A stretch of DNA of 64,000 bases from NCBI RefSeq assembly GCF_024808255.1, contig NZ_JANTYS010000005.1, positions 310,001-374,000 of the forward strand. Reading direction: 5' to 3'. This DNA is from Mucilaginibacter dorajii. Lineage in GTDB: Bacteria; Bacteroidota; Bacteroidia; Sphingobacteriales; Sphingobacteriaceae. This document shows, piece by piece, positions 54,730 through 63,800 of the stretch. A model generated the notes under the pieces. The model had not been told where the DNA came from, did no database searches, and worked only from the letters and a program-made list of their open reading frames with translations. Position 1 is the first letter of the stretch; the number at the start of each line of letters is the position of its first letter. The translations under genes were made by a program, and so were the position numbers.

Positions 54730-57090
54730 TTAAATAACAAATGAGTTCCCCCCTCCTTTAAGGTTATATGTTTTAGATTTCCAAACTAATATCCCCGATG
54801 TTTTTTGCGGCAAGCTGATATTTATTTTCCATTTACCATTTTCCAATGCGTAAGCTACCGAAACGTTGCCATTGGGATGAGGGATTGAGCCGCTGATCTG
54901 GGTTAATTTTCCTAAATGAGGTTCTATTTTTACTTTGGAGAATCCCGGTGCATAGCTATCAATTCCCAATACCGTTCTAAAAAACTCAATATTTGGACTG
55001 GCGCCCCAGGCGTGACAATCTGAGCGGGAGGTGTTAACGTCAGAATATTCGGCCCAGGTGGTCAATCCCATTGCCATGTTTTCCCTATAAATACCCAGCC
55101 AGTTTATGTAATCATTACCTAAGCCTGCTTTTACCAGTGCCTGGTTCAAATAATATTTAAAATAAACAGAACATTGAGTTAAGCTTTTATCGTTAAGCAG
55201 CCCTTTGGCAACGGCAGGTCTATCGGCATTACTAACTGTACCCGTAAGTATCGCCAATGAGTTTACGTGCTGCGAGTAGCCGTTTTTTTCGCGGGTATCG
55301 GCATATAGTTTTTTTGCCGGGTCCCAATATTTACGGTTTATGGTAGCTTTTAACTGCGCGGCTTTCTGGCTGTATATAAGGGCATAATCATGCAAACCAA
55401 TCTTGGCTTCCATTTCTGCAGCCCACTGGTATGCCCACAGCAACTGCAGGTCATAAATTGCCGCGCTTCCATCTTTTCCTTTAACCTCGCCCCACATATT
55501 GCCGGCCCAGTCAACAAATGCCCAGTACGGGGTATCTTTCAAAGAGCCATCGGCTTGTTGGTATTTGCTAAAAAAATTCAATACGCCACGCTCGCCCAAT
55601 AGCTTGTTTCTAATAAAAGCATCGTCGCCGCGATACATCCAGTAATCATGCAGCATGCCAATGTACCATAACGAAAACGGCGAAATAACCTGCGTGCCAT
55701 TTGATGGGTAACAACTGGCGGTTATACCTTCTGGTAAACGGGAATGATCTATCTGGGTGAGTGCATTACGCGCCAGCCGGTCGTCACTGGTGTTGTAGTA
55801 GGATATTACAGCCTGTATACGGGTATCGCCAATGTATTGCAGCTGTTCGTAATACGGGCAATCTGTATAAGTTTCCCACGCATTTAGCCGTGCTGTACGC
55901 CAGCCTATATCCAGCATTTGTGTTATCTCCGCATCGTTTGTATTCATTACTGATGTGCGTTTAAAAGGATAGCCGGTAAAAGTGCCGTATAGATCATCTA
56001 TCACCAAAGGCTCATCTTTTGTTTTTACAAACACCCTGATGTAGCGATAGGTGCGAAAGTTTAATGTGGTGAAAGATTGTGCTTTGCTGCCATCTGCCAC
56101 CAGGCTATCTATTCGTGCTACAAATTCTTTTCCGTCAACATCATTGCGGTTACCTTTATTTACGCCTTTAGTACCTTTTTCATACAGCGATTCCGCATAA
56201 CCAAGTGAAATGCCTGCATCCTTTCCCCCACTAAAATTTAACGTAACAAAGGCATTTGTTTCAAACGTTTGATCAAGTAATAAAGAGACCGAAGTATTTG
56301 CGGGGATAATTAACGGGGTTTTAGTGGCCGGAAACTCCGCCGGCGCATTTATGCCAATAGCACCGCGCAGTTTAAGGAGGCGTTGGTAAGTCATTTCCCT
56401 TGCCGGCAAGGTTGATGGTACCAATGCCCAGTCAATACCCCAGGCTGTCCCTTTGAGTTTTCCATCGGATATTTTATTTGCTCCGGGCCAGGCGCTATCA
56501 TCAAAACCAGTGGCTTTCCAATCGCCCTTAACACTTTTGCTCATATCCACCATTTCGCCTTTACTGGCGGCAAAAAAATACCCCGGAATAGGCTGGTGCC
56601 CCACATCGCGGATCGCTTTCCAGCTCTCATTAGTGTTTAATATATCCTCTGTTGATGAATTGCCCTGCAAAATAAAACCCGTACGTACGCTGATCTGCGC
56701 TGCAGGGCTATATTGAGCCTCATTCCACACCAGCGCGGCTACAGAGTTTTTACCGGCAGTAAGGTAAGGTGCCAGGTCGACAGTTTCATAATTCCAAAAA
56801 TAAGTATCGCCACGTGCCGGACCCAAAGATACCAAGGCACCGTTAACGTAAAGTTTATACCTGTTATCTGCCGATAGGTAAACAATAAATTTAGCGGGCT
56901 TAACAGCTAAATCAATATTTTTCCTGAAGTAATAAACGCCATAAATTTTCCCGTTATCACCCTGCGCAGATATCCATTGCGCGTTCCATGGTCGTTGTAA
57001 AGGTGGAATACTTGCGGATTGAGCATGCACAGATCCAGCCGTTGCTAATCCTAAAGCAACTACAAATATTATGGTAAAGAAGTGTCTCAT
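54730..57090 (-). CDS. Alpha-L-rhamnosidase-like glycosidase, GH78
   Basis: Exported glycosidase of 786 aa predicted to release terminal L-rhamnose from plant polysaccharides or glycosides. The frame is open to 57147, but ATG 57090 begins a good signal peptide (MRHFFTIIFVVALGLATAGS, then VHAQ). The N-terminal beta-sandwich has WNAQWISAQGDNGKIYGVYY and LSADNRYKLYVNGALVSLGP. The (alpha/alpha)6 catalytic domain has DCPYYEQLQYIGDTRIQ, matching the conserved GH78 DCPxRxExxxWxGD region with substitutions. WAEYSDVNTSRSDCHAWGASP and a C-terminal beta-sandwich follow. The altered acid-region motif means family membership is secure but substrate is not. Confidence 0.88.
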   Translation of the reverse strand: MRHFFTIIFVVALGLATAGSVHAQSASIPPLQRPWNAQWISAQGDNGKIYGVYYFRKNIDLAVKPAKFIVYLSADNRYKLYVNGALVSLGPARGDTYFWNYETVDLAPYLTAGKNSVAALVWNEAQYSPAAQISVRTGFILQGNSSTEDILNTNESWKAIRDVGHQPIPGYFFAASKGEMVDMSKSVKGDWKATGFDDSAWPGANKISDGKLKGTAWGIDWALVPSTLPAREMTYQRLLKLRGAIGINAPAEFPATKTPLIIPANTSVSLLLDQTFETNAFVTLNFSGGKDAGISLGYAESLYEKGTKGVNKGNRNDVDGKEFVARIDSLVADGSKAQSFTTLNFRTYRYIRVFVKTKDEPLVIDDLYGTFTGYPFKRTSVMNTNDAEITQMLDIGWRTARLNAWETYTDCPYYEQLQYIGDTRIQAVISYYNTSDDRLARNALTQIDHSRLPEGITASCYPSNGTQVISPFSLWYIGMLHDYWMYRGDDAFIRNKLLGERGVLNFFSKYQQADGSLKDTPYWAFVDWAGNMWGEVKGKDGSAAIYDLQLLWAYQWAAEMEAKIGLHDYALIYSQKAAQLKATINRKYWDPAKKLYADTREKNGYSQHVNSLAILTGTVSNADRPAVAKGLLNDKSLTQCSVYFKYYLNQALVKAGLGNDYINWLGIYRENMAMGLTTWAEYSDVNTSRSDCHAWGASPNIEFFRTVLGIDSYAPGFSKVKIEPHLGKLTQISGSIPHPNGNVSVAYALENGKWKINISLPQKTSGILVWKSKTYNLKGGGNSFVI

Positions 57091-57276
57091 CGATGGTTTA
57101 AATTGGTTAAGCAATAATAGAAATAAATTTATAAATCGATTTAGCAAATGAAGAAAAAATTTGTTAACATACCTTTTAAGGTAAAAATTATTATCCGGGA
57201 AACTTATTTATCACGATTCAACTACAGATGTGTACATCTGCAAACTGCCAGCTACATCAATACAAAAGCACATATA

Positions 57277-57308
57277 TCGAACACTTTTATTGAGGATGTA
57301 AAAAAAAT
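57277..57308. repeat. 32-bp direct repeat, copy 1
   Basis: The sequence TCGAACACTTTTATTGAGGA and its 12-base continuation recur at 58945-58976 with two A/G differences. Read as protein it gives TFIEDVKKMWL followed by a stop. Confidence 0.8.
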
Positions 57309-57398
57309 GTGGCTTTAAAAACAAAAAAAAAGACATAATTCAAAATCTGATTGATCTTCCAGTGAGTTACATCATGCAACTCTTAATTTTCAGTTTTT

Positions 57399-58325
57399 TT
57401 AAAATACATAACTAAGCCCACCCTGAAATATAAATGAATTTTGACGATAGGAGATGTTGGCTACGCGGTCGTTGAGTTTAGCAAATCCGTCAAATGGCAC
57501 CTTTTGATCCATATTAAATGTTTCCAGTTTTTGCGAAAAAGTATGCCCTGCAATCAGGTTCAGTTTCCATCGTTTAGTGAGTTTAAGATCGTAAATAAGT
57601 CCCGCACTATTTTGCTGCAAATGTATATATTGGTCTTTAGCACCTTCGTTCAGGCGGTACATGCTGCTGTTGAGTGACCCTGTAATACCCAAAGACTGTA
57701 TTTCTGATAGCCTGTACTTTAAAGAAGCCCTGGCAGGTATAACGCCGGTAAAACTTAGTTTGTTACTGATTGTCCAGTCGATATCAGGTATCGGCAGCAG
57801 GAACTTACCCGAGTAATTGCTAATATAAGCTAACGTGATACCGTAGCTGAAAGACTTGCCGGGCCGAAAACCTATCCGCACACCGGCAGTATAGAGGATA
57901 TCATCCGCGTCTATACTTCGTTTAAAGTCGGAACCCACAGTTGCCAAACCCACAAAAGAGATACTGGTGGTGCGCGAAAGCGAATAATTTAACAATACCG
58001 GAACGGTAATAGACTGGAACGCGTTGCCACCTAAATTTTGCTTGCCTGAAAGAAAGAGGCCCTGGTAACGGATGCCTGTTTTTATCAAAATGGGATGAGG
58101 TGCCGAAAAATCCTTATATACAGGAAAACCCAGGTCTACAATAGGTTGTTGCATGGTTAGGGAATTCCCGTTGGCGTCAATAGAGGCTACAATATTGGTT
58201 ACATTGACGCCACCGAGCAGGGGCGCTGTAGTGGTAAATTTTTTGCGCATGCTACTGCTATCAACGCTTTGGCAATAGCCAAGCACAGGCAATAAAATGC
58301 CCATCAAAAATAAGCTTCTTTTCAT
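57399..58325 (-). CDS. DUF6268-like outer-membrane beta-barrel protein
   Basis: Exported 308-aa protein of unknown function with a signal peptide (MKRSLFLMGILLPVLGYC, then QSV). The mature part is built of alternating amphipathic strands (FVGLATVGSDFKRSIDADDI; AGVRIGFRPGKSFSYGITLA; SFIFQGGLSYVF) and ends in an aromatic residue, as outer-membrane barrels do. The pattern resembles DUF6268. It starts 38 bp after the marR-like stop codon on the same strand, so it is probably controlled by that regulator. No substrate can be suggested. Confidence 0.75.
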   Translation of the reverse strand: MKRSLFLMGILLPVLGYCQSVDSSSMRKKFTTTAPLLGGVNVTNIVASIDANGNSLTMQQPIVDLGFPVYKDFSAPHPILIKTGIRYQGLFLSGKQNLGGNAFQSITVPVLLNYSLSRTTSISFVGLATVGSDFKRSIDADDILYTAGVRIGFRPGKSFSYGITLAYISNYSGKFLLPIPDIDWTISNKLSFTGVIPARASLKYRLSEIQSLGITGSLNSSMYRLNEGAKDQYIHLQQNSAGLIYDLKLTKRWKLNLIAGHTFSQKLETFNMDQKVPFDGFAKLNDRVANISYRQNSFIFQGGLSYVF

Positions 58326-58363
58326 TTTTGTTAAGTGTTTTTTGTGATGAAGGAGTTGTTACG

Positions 58364-58813
58364 TTAGCAGGGAGTAACTAACCCTATTAATTTCAGCATT
58401 GTTTTATCCAATCCTTTTCTTTCTTCTAAAGTTAGTTCCGAAGATAGTACCGCGTCAAATCTTCCAAGTATAGCATCAGCCTGCTTTGCCAGTTTTTGGC
58501 CGCTTGCCGTAAGTTCTACATGAGTTTTCCGCTTGTCAACAGCATCAGGGATTACCTTTACAAAATCTTTTTTGAGCAAAACTGATATTGTTCTGTTAAT
58601 TGACGCTTTATCGCGTCCCAAAGCAGTACCAACATCTTTCTGAGAGGCTCCGCCAGCATAATAAAGTACCATCAAAACCGGCACCTGATCCATTTGAAGA
58701 GGAAAATCGTGCTCCCGGAAGAGTTTATCACTTTCTTTATATAATCTATGATAAAGAGCACCTATTTGTGCCACCAGCGAAGGAGGCACAGGATGATCAA
58801 TTTTGTGATTCAT
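58364..58813 (-). CDS. MarR-family transcription regulator
   Basis: Winged-helix regulator of 149 aa from ATG 58813; the frame is open to 58846, but the longer start would begin inside the operator. The winged-helix core is visible: QMDQVPVLMVLYYAGGASQK, then DVGTALGRDKASINRTISVL (recognition helix) and the wing VIPDAVDKRKTHVELTASG. Flanking helices form the dimer interface. A perfect 36-bp palindrome lies 10 bp upstream, the expected site for autorepression. The DUF6268 gene follows in the same unit. The effector ligand is unknown. Confidence 0.93.
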   Translation of the reverse strand: MNHKIDHPVPPSLVAQIGALYHRLYKESDKLFREHDFPLQMDQVPVLMVLYYAGGASQKDVGTALGRDKASINRTISVLLKKDFVKVIPDAVDKRKTHVELTASGQKLAKQADAILGRFDAVLSSELTLEERKGLDKTMLKLIGLVTPC

Positions 58814-58822
58814 GCCGCAAAT

Positions 58823-58858
58823 ATAAAAAATTGGTTGATATATCAACCAATTTTTTAT
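58823..58858. promoter_or_regulatory. 36-bp perfect palindrome, probable MarR operator
   Basis: The half-site TTGGTTGATA meets its exact complement TATCAACCAA at 58840/58841, and flanking A and T runs extend the symmetry to 36 bp. It lies 10 bp before the MarR start codon. The TTGATATATCAA centre is like known MarR-family operators. Confidence 0.8.
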
Positions 58859-58944
58859 GGGAAATTATTTCTTTTTATGGATACCAATAACCCAATAAAT
58901 AGTAGGGGTGTTTTTGAAATTTGGTAAACGATAAAATACCGATG

Positions 58945-58976
58945 TCGGACACTTTTATTGAGGATGTAAAGAAAAT
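58945..58976. repeat. 32-bp direct repeat, copy 2, within a micro-ORF
   Basis: This copy starts one codon into a 21-codon frame (ATG 58942, stop ending 59007) encoding SDTFIEDVKKIVALKSDDNT. The matching copy at 57277 lies on the other side of the marR-DUF6268 unit. Confidence 0.7.
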
Positions 58977-59097
58977 AGTTGCGTTGAAAAGTGACGACAA
59001 CACCTAAAATTGGGGCCGGAAAGAGCAAGAAAACTGTAGCCACCAATTTGGTATGCTTTCTCCGGCAAAAAACCTTGATGGCAGTCTCCAGGCCGAT

Positions 59098-59613
59098 TTA
59101 ACGGGCGATTATTTCCATTTGGAACAAACTTACGGTTGCATTGTGATAATGAGCGGGAAGCCCCGCTGTACTTTTAAGCTTAGACAACCCTAAAAAGCCA
59201 AAACCGCATTTTGTATAATAGGCAATCAGTCCCGGATTATTGCCTACCGTATCCATACGAATGAATTTTTTCTTATTAGTCAAGGCGTATTGTTTTGCCC
59301 ATTCCGTAATGTGTTGTACAAGATTTTGCCCTCTAAATTCCGGATTTGTTGCAATTCGATGAATATAAACGGCTGGGTCGTCATTTCGCTCTTCCCAAAT
59401 CTGGGGATCGTTAAACGTTGTTGCCCAAATGCAGGCTATTCTATTGTCAATAACTATCTTCCATTGCCTTTTTTCATTGATTTCGGTTTCGATCATGCTT
59501 CTTTCAAATTCAGGCCAATGAACAATAAATTTCCCCTTTTGAAAATCGGTTGCAATACTGTAGAGTCTGAAGATTTCATCAATATCTTCGAGTGTTGAAT
59601 GGTGTATTTCCAT
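59098..59613 (-). CDS. GNAT-family N-acetyltransferase
   Basis: A 171-aa acyl-CoA-dependent acetyltransferase. Motif A with the pyrophosphate-binding loop reads YIHRIATNPEFRGQNLVQHI near residue 85. KFIRMDTVGNNPGLIAYYTK and CGFGFLGLS give motif B and the C-terminal strand. The N-terminal EIHHSTLEDIDEIFRLYSIA is typical for GNAT enzymes acting on small molecules. The substrate is unknown. It lies 34 bp downstream of the solute-binding-protein-like gene on the same strand and could be co-transcribed with it. Confidence 0.9.
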   Translation of the reverse strand: MEIHHSTLEDIDEIFRLYSIATDFQKGKFIVHWPEFERSMIETEINEKRQWKIVIDNRIACIWATTFNDPQIWEERNDDPAVYIHRIATNPEFRGQNLVQHITEWAKQYALTNKKKFIRMDTVGNNPGLIAYYTKCGFGFLGLSKLKSTAGLPAHYHNATVSLFQMEIIAR

Positions 59614-59647
59614 ATTTTTATACTTGCTTATAGCTGTAATGAATCTG

Positions 59648-60451
59648 TTATTTCGCGCCGTTGCCTCCTACCACGTTATCAATCTCGGTTTGAGTGATCC
59701 CGTATTTCGCCATTCGTGTACGATGATCGGCCGAGCCTAAGTACACGTGAAGTTGTGCATTCACAGCCTGCAGAAGATCATGATTGCTCTTGCTAAATGA
59801 GAAGGCGCCGACGGGCGCTTTTCCATCTTTACTATCCTCGAAAGGGACTGCTTCCAGCCTTGGGTTGGCATTGGCAGTAACATGGTTGCCTACCGCCGTG
59901 GCGGCAAACGCGTCAATCTTTCCGGCTAACAATGCAGCGGCAGCCTCTGGCTGGCTATTGAACATCACAATCTGGCTGTCACCCAATCCCGCCGCCCTTG
60001 CCGCATCGAACTGTACCTGACCGGGAATAAGCCCAAGCAGCGCATCACCACGCGTCAGCACGGATCTATAGCTCATCAGCGCTTTCGGATTGCCATGAAG
60101 CACAAGGAATCCATCGCCAAGCGACCATACCGGCAAGCTGAAAGCTACATTACTTGCACGTTCGGGTGTAACAAAAATGGGCACGTTCATATCCCAGCGC
60201 CCAGCCTGCACACCTGGTAAAAGCTCCTCGAAGGTGGTGAGCTGATATTCGATGGATGTTACGCCAATTGCCTGTAGTACCACTTCGGCCAGTTCGATGT
60301 CTGCACCCTTTACCAGATGGTTTTCGTCGGTCCAATAAAAAGGGGGTTCCTCAATATACGCGATTCGTACTTTCATATCTTTATTCCACAACGTTAAAGG
60401 TGATTGCGCTGCAATTGATGAAGAACCATGTTGTGAAATTTCTGTTGCCAT
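59648..60451 (-). CDS. Family 3 solute-binding protein-like, no signal peptide
   Basis: A 267-aa protein with the amino-acid-binding fold of ABC-uptake SBPs (SBP_bac_3). VRIAYIEEPPFYWTDENHLV starts lobe 1. DIELAEVVLQAIGVTSIEYQ, WDMNVPIFVTPERASNVAFS (ligand Arg/Glu region), AAALLAGKIDAFAATAVGNH and VGAFSFSKSNHDLLQAVNAQ follow. The protein lacks any hydrophobic leader: both possible starts (60451 MATEISQ and 60376 MKVRIAY) give a polar N-terminus, so the product should be cytoplasmic. It has no permease or ATPase neighbours, and the gene is visibly richer in G+C (Ala/Arg codons) than the genes around it. Transfer from a proteobacterium and reuse as a sensor or enzyme are inferences. Confidence 0.85.
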   Translation of the reverse strand: MATEISQHGSSSIAAQSPLTLWNKDMKVRIAYIEEPPFYWTDENHLVKGADIELAEVVLQAIGVTSIEYQLTTFEELLPGVQAGRWDMNVPIFVTPERASNVAFSLPVWSLGDGFLVLHGNPKALMSYRSVLTRGDALLGLIPGQVQFDAARAAGLGDSQIVMFNSQPEAAAALLAGKIDAFAATAVGNHVTANANPRLEAVPFEDSKDGKAPVGAFSFSKSNHDLLQAVNAQLHVYLGSADHRTRMAKYGITQTEIDNVVGGNGAK

Positions 60452-60812
60452 TTTGCTTGTCTTGATCTTGTTTATCTATGCCCGTTGTATTTATAAGGAA
60501 TATCTCATGATGAACGCGAACTACTTATCGCATTTCATGTAACATTGCAAAGTTATGGGGATAAATAAAACCATAACAGATACAGATTACGAAAATCCAG
60601 ACATAACAGATACAAAAAATCAGGTGGTAGCTTGTTAAGGTCCTCCATTCGCCTTAACCCAACAAGGTTCGAACTCTAAAAGGAAAAACGTCACTCAAAA
60701 CCGGACGTTCGCCTGTACGTTTTTGTTACAATACCCTGCCGCGTGAAAATTACATCCAACTATCAATCAATACTTTATTAATTTGGAATATAAATTGACC
60801 CGAAGTTTTGAA
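60452..60812. promoter_or_regulatory. Divergent intergenic region with a 13-bp direct repeat
   Basis: CATAACAGATACA occurs at 60572-60584 and again at 60602-60614, exactly 30 bp apart. The spacing, about three helical turns, suits a dimeric or multimeric regulator. A further inverted pair (AAAAACGT and ACGTTTTT around 60683-60726) lies nearer to the plus-strand gene. No ORF or RNA gene is seen. Confidence 0.5.
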
Positions 60813-63800
60813 TTGAACTCTCACACATTCCATATAAGCTGGTACGACCTGTTATTGCTCGGAACAATTTTTACCGGGCTTATTTTCGCTGCGTTATTAG
60901 TTTTTATGAAAAGTGTCCACCTGGGCGCCAATCGGTTTCTCGCACTCGCGTTGGTAGTGATGGTTTTGTGCATGGTGCATGTTATAAATACCAACATCGG
61001 GGTGCCCTTGCAGTTTTCGCTGGCGCTTGGCCCCCTGATCTTTTTTTATGTGCTTAAACTAACCCGACCGGAGTTTAAATTCAATTGGAAATACTTATGG
61101 CATTTCATCCCGGTATTATTGGAACAGGTTATCCTATCAGATGCTGTATTGCAACTGTTGACTTTTATTTCGGTTTTTACCTACCTGCGATGGTGTAATA
61201 AGCTGATAGAAGGCTATTATAATCAGCTAAAATTCATTGAAGGGGACCGGTACCGGCTCAAATTACGTTGGCTGCAACGCCTATTGACGGGTTTCAGCGT
61301 ATTGTGCTTATTATGGATGCCTTGCGCAATAGCCAATCGTTTTAATATAAATGTCCATTACCCTTTATACCCCATTTCGGCGGTTATGACGATTTGGTTA
61401 GGGGTTGTAGCCTTTGTCAGGTTTAAAGAAATACCTACCGAAACAATTTCGGTGTACCCCTCCCCTGCCTCCACGGAATTGAAGCAAAAGGCTGCCTGGC
61501 TAAAGCATGTAATGAAAAACAAACGGTATTACCAGGACCCGGAACTCACCTTAAGTTCATTGGCTAAAAAACTTGGACTAACTACCCATGACTTGTCCCG
61601 GATCATTAATACAGGGCTCAAAAAAAGTTTCAATGATTTGATCAATGAATATCGCGTTGCCGAAATAACCCAAAAAATGCGGGACCCGGCCTACAACCGA
61701 CTCACCCTGCTGGGCATGGCTTATGATACCGGTTTCAACTCCCAGAGTACCTTTCATCGGGCATTCAAGGAAGTAACTGGGAAAACCCCTGCAGAATATA
61801 AAAAAGAACTCCCATTTTATAACTTGACATATCGTTCAGGCGCTGCCCCGTTAATTTCACCCCGGAAATTAAACCGCATTAATATGTTTAAAAATTATTT
61901 AAAGATGGCATGGCGCAACATGCTGTACAACAAAGGTTACAGCGTACTGAACATTACGGGTTTAGCAACCGGCATGGCAGTAGCGCTTTTGATTGGTTTA
62001 TGGGTAACAGATCAGTATTCTTATGACCGTTTTTTACCGGGCTATCAGCAACTGTACCAGGTTGAGATGAACCTTACCAGCCAGCACTTTGGTACCAGTA
62101 CACAAACGTCCATAGCGCTGCCGCTGACCGACGTTTTAAAGAAAGAGATCCCGGGGGTAAAGTATGTGGCCGAAACTGACAATATAGGCAAGATGAACCA
62201 CGGCTTGCTGGTAGGCGATAAAAAGCTATACATGGAAGGTGGTGCCGCAGGTGCTGATTTTTTCAAAATATTTCAATATCCATTTATAAAAGGCAATGCC
62301 AATTCGGCTTTAAAGGACATTTACTCCATCGTTTTAACCGAATCGACTGCCATGGCATTATTCGGTGATGCCGACCCGATGGGTAAGGATGTTCGTTTTG
62401 ATAATGCGCAAAACATGAAGGTTACGGGTATTATCCGGGATATTCCAAAAAACGCCACGCTGCAATTTAATTATATTACCCCATTTGCCTATAATGAAGC
62501 TACCCAGGAGTGGATCAGGGAAGGCCGGACCAAATGGACCTACAATTCGTTTTCCGCTTATGTGGCACTGGAAAAGGGTGTGACCTATGCGCAGGTGGCA
62601 CCGAGGATCAGGAATATCGTATATCAAAAAAGCCCGGATATGCGAACATTGAAGCCCGAGGTGCTGATGCATCCTTTGAAGGACTGGCATTTATACAGCG
62701 AATTTAAGAACGGCAGGGCGGTCGGCGGCTTTGTAGATTATGTTCGCCTGTTCAGCATCATCGGACTTTTGGTACTGGCTATCGCGTGCATCAATTTCAT
62801 GAACCTATCTACCGCGCGATCCGAAAAACGGGCAAGGGAGGTCGGTGTCCGCAAAGCCATCGGCTCCAGACGTATCGATTTGATTTACCAGTTTTTGCTT
62901 GAGTCGGTTTTGATTACGTTTATTTCTTTTCTGCTAAGCCTGCTCTTTGTACAGCTTGCTTTGCCATCTTTCAACGCGCTCACCGGCTCAGCCATTCGTA
63001 TTCCTTTCGGCAATATCGGCTTTTGGTCTATCATGATCGCTTTTATATTGCTTACGGGTTTAGCAGCAGGAAGCAGACCGGCGTTCTACCTATCTTCCTT
63101 CAATCCGGTTAAAGTGTTGAAGGGAAGTATCCAGGTAGGTAAAGCTGCAACACTGCCCCGGAAAATACTGGTTGTGATCCAATTCACGTGCTCTGTTGCT
63201 TTAATCATCAGCACAATCATTGTTTACCAGCAAATAGCGTATGTCAAGAACCGGCCAACAGGCTATAGCGCAGACCGCTTGGTTATGACCGATATGAACG
63301 GCGACCTTTACCAGCATTATGACGCGCTCAGAAATGAGCTACTGTCAACGGGATTGGTGGAAAGCGTGGCCTCCTCTACGTCGCCAGCGACGCAGGTGTA
63401 CAGCCATTTTTCGCTGGAGAAATGGCCGGGCAAAAATGCCGGAGATGAAAGTGTGAACATCGGCGCCATATGGGTCTCCAATGAATATTTTCAAACGCTG
63501 GGCATGACCATGGCAGCCGGGCTGCAGTTTTCCGGTGATTCGAAAAAGGATTCGCTTAATGTGATCGTCAACGAAGCCACCGTAAGGCGCATGGGGTTAA
63601 AGGAAGCCGTTGGTCAAACGATCTCCTGGAATGGCAGCAACCAGCCGGTAAGGATTGTTGGCGTTGTGAAGGATGCCTTGATGGAGTCGCCCTACAAGCC
63701 TGTGGAGCCCGCCATTTTCGGGCATAGCCCGAGTGGGTTCGTGATCACTTACCGTTTGCCGAAAAACGCCGATGCTCATACCGTAATAGAAAAGATAGGT

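Noticed and set aside
58942-59007. A 21-codon micro-ORF with ATG, encoding SDTFIEDVKK
   Set aside because: Too short and without a promoter; better explained as a gene fragment linked to the repeat at 57277. Kept as a finding, not as a CDS.
60660-60690. GGTTCGAACTC resembles the T-arm of a tRNA
   Set aside because: No matching acceptor, D-arm or anticodon arm can be built around it, and the upstream sequence does not pair with it.
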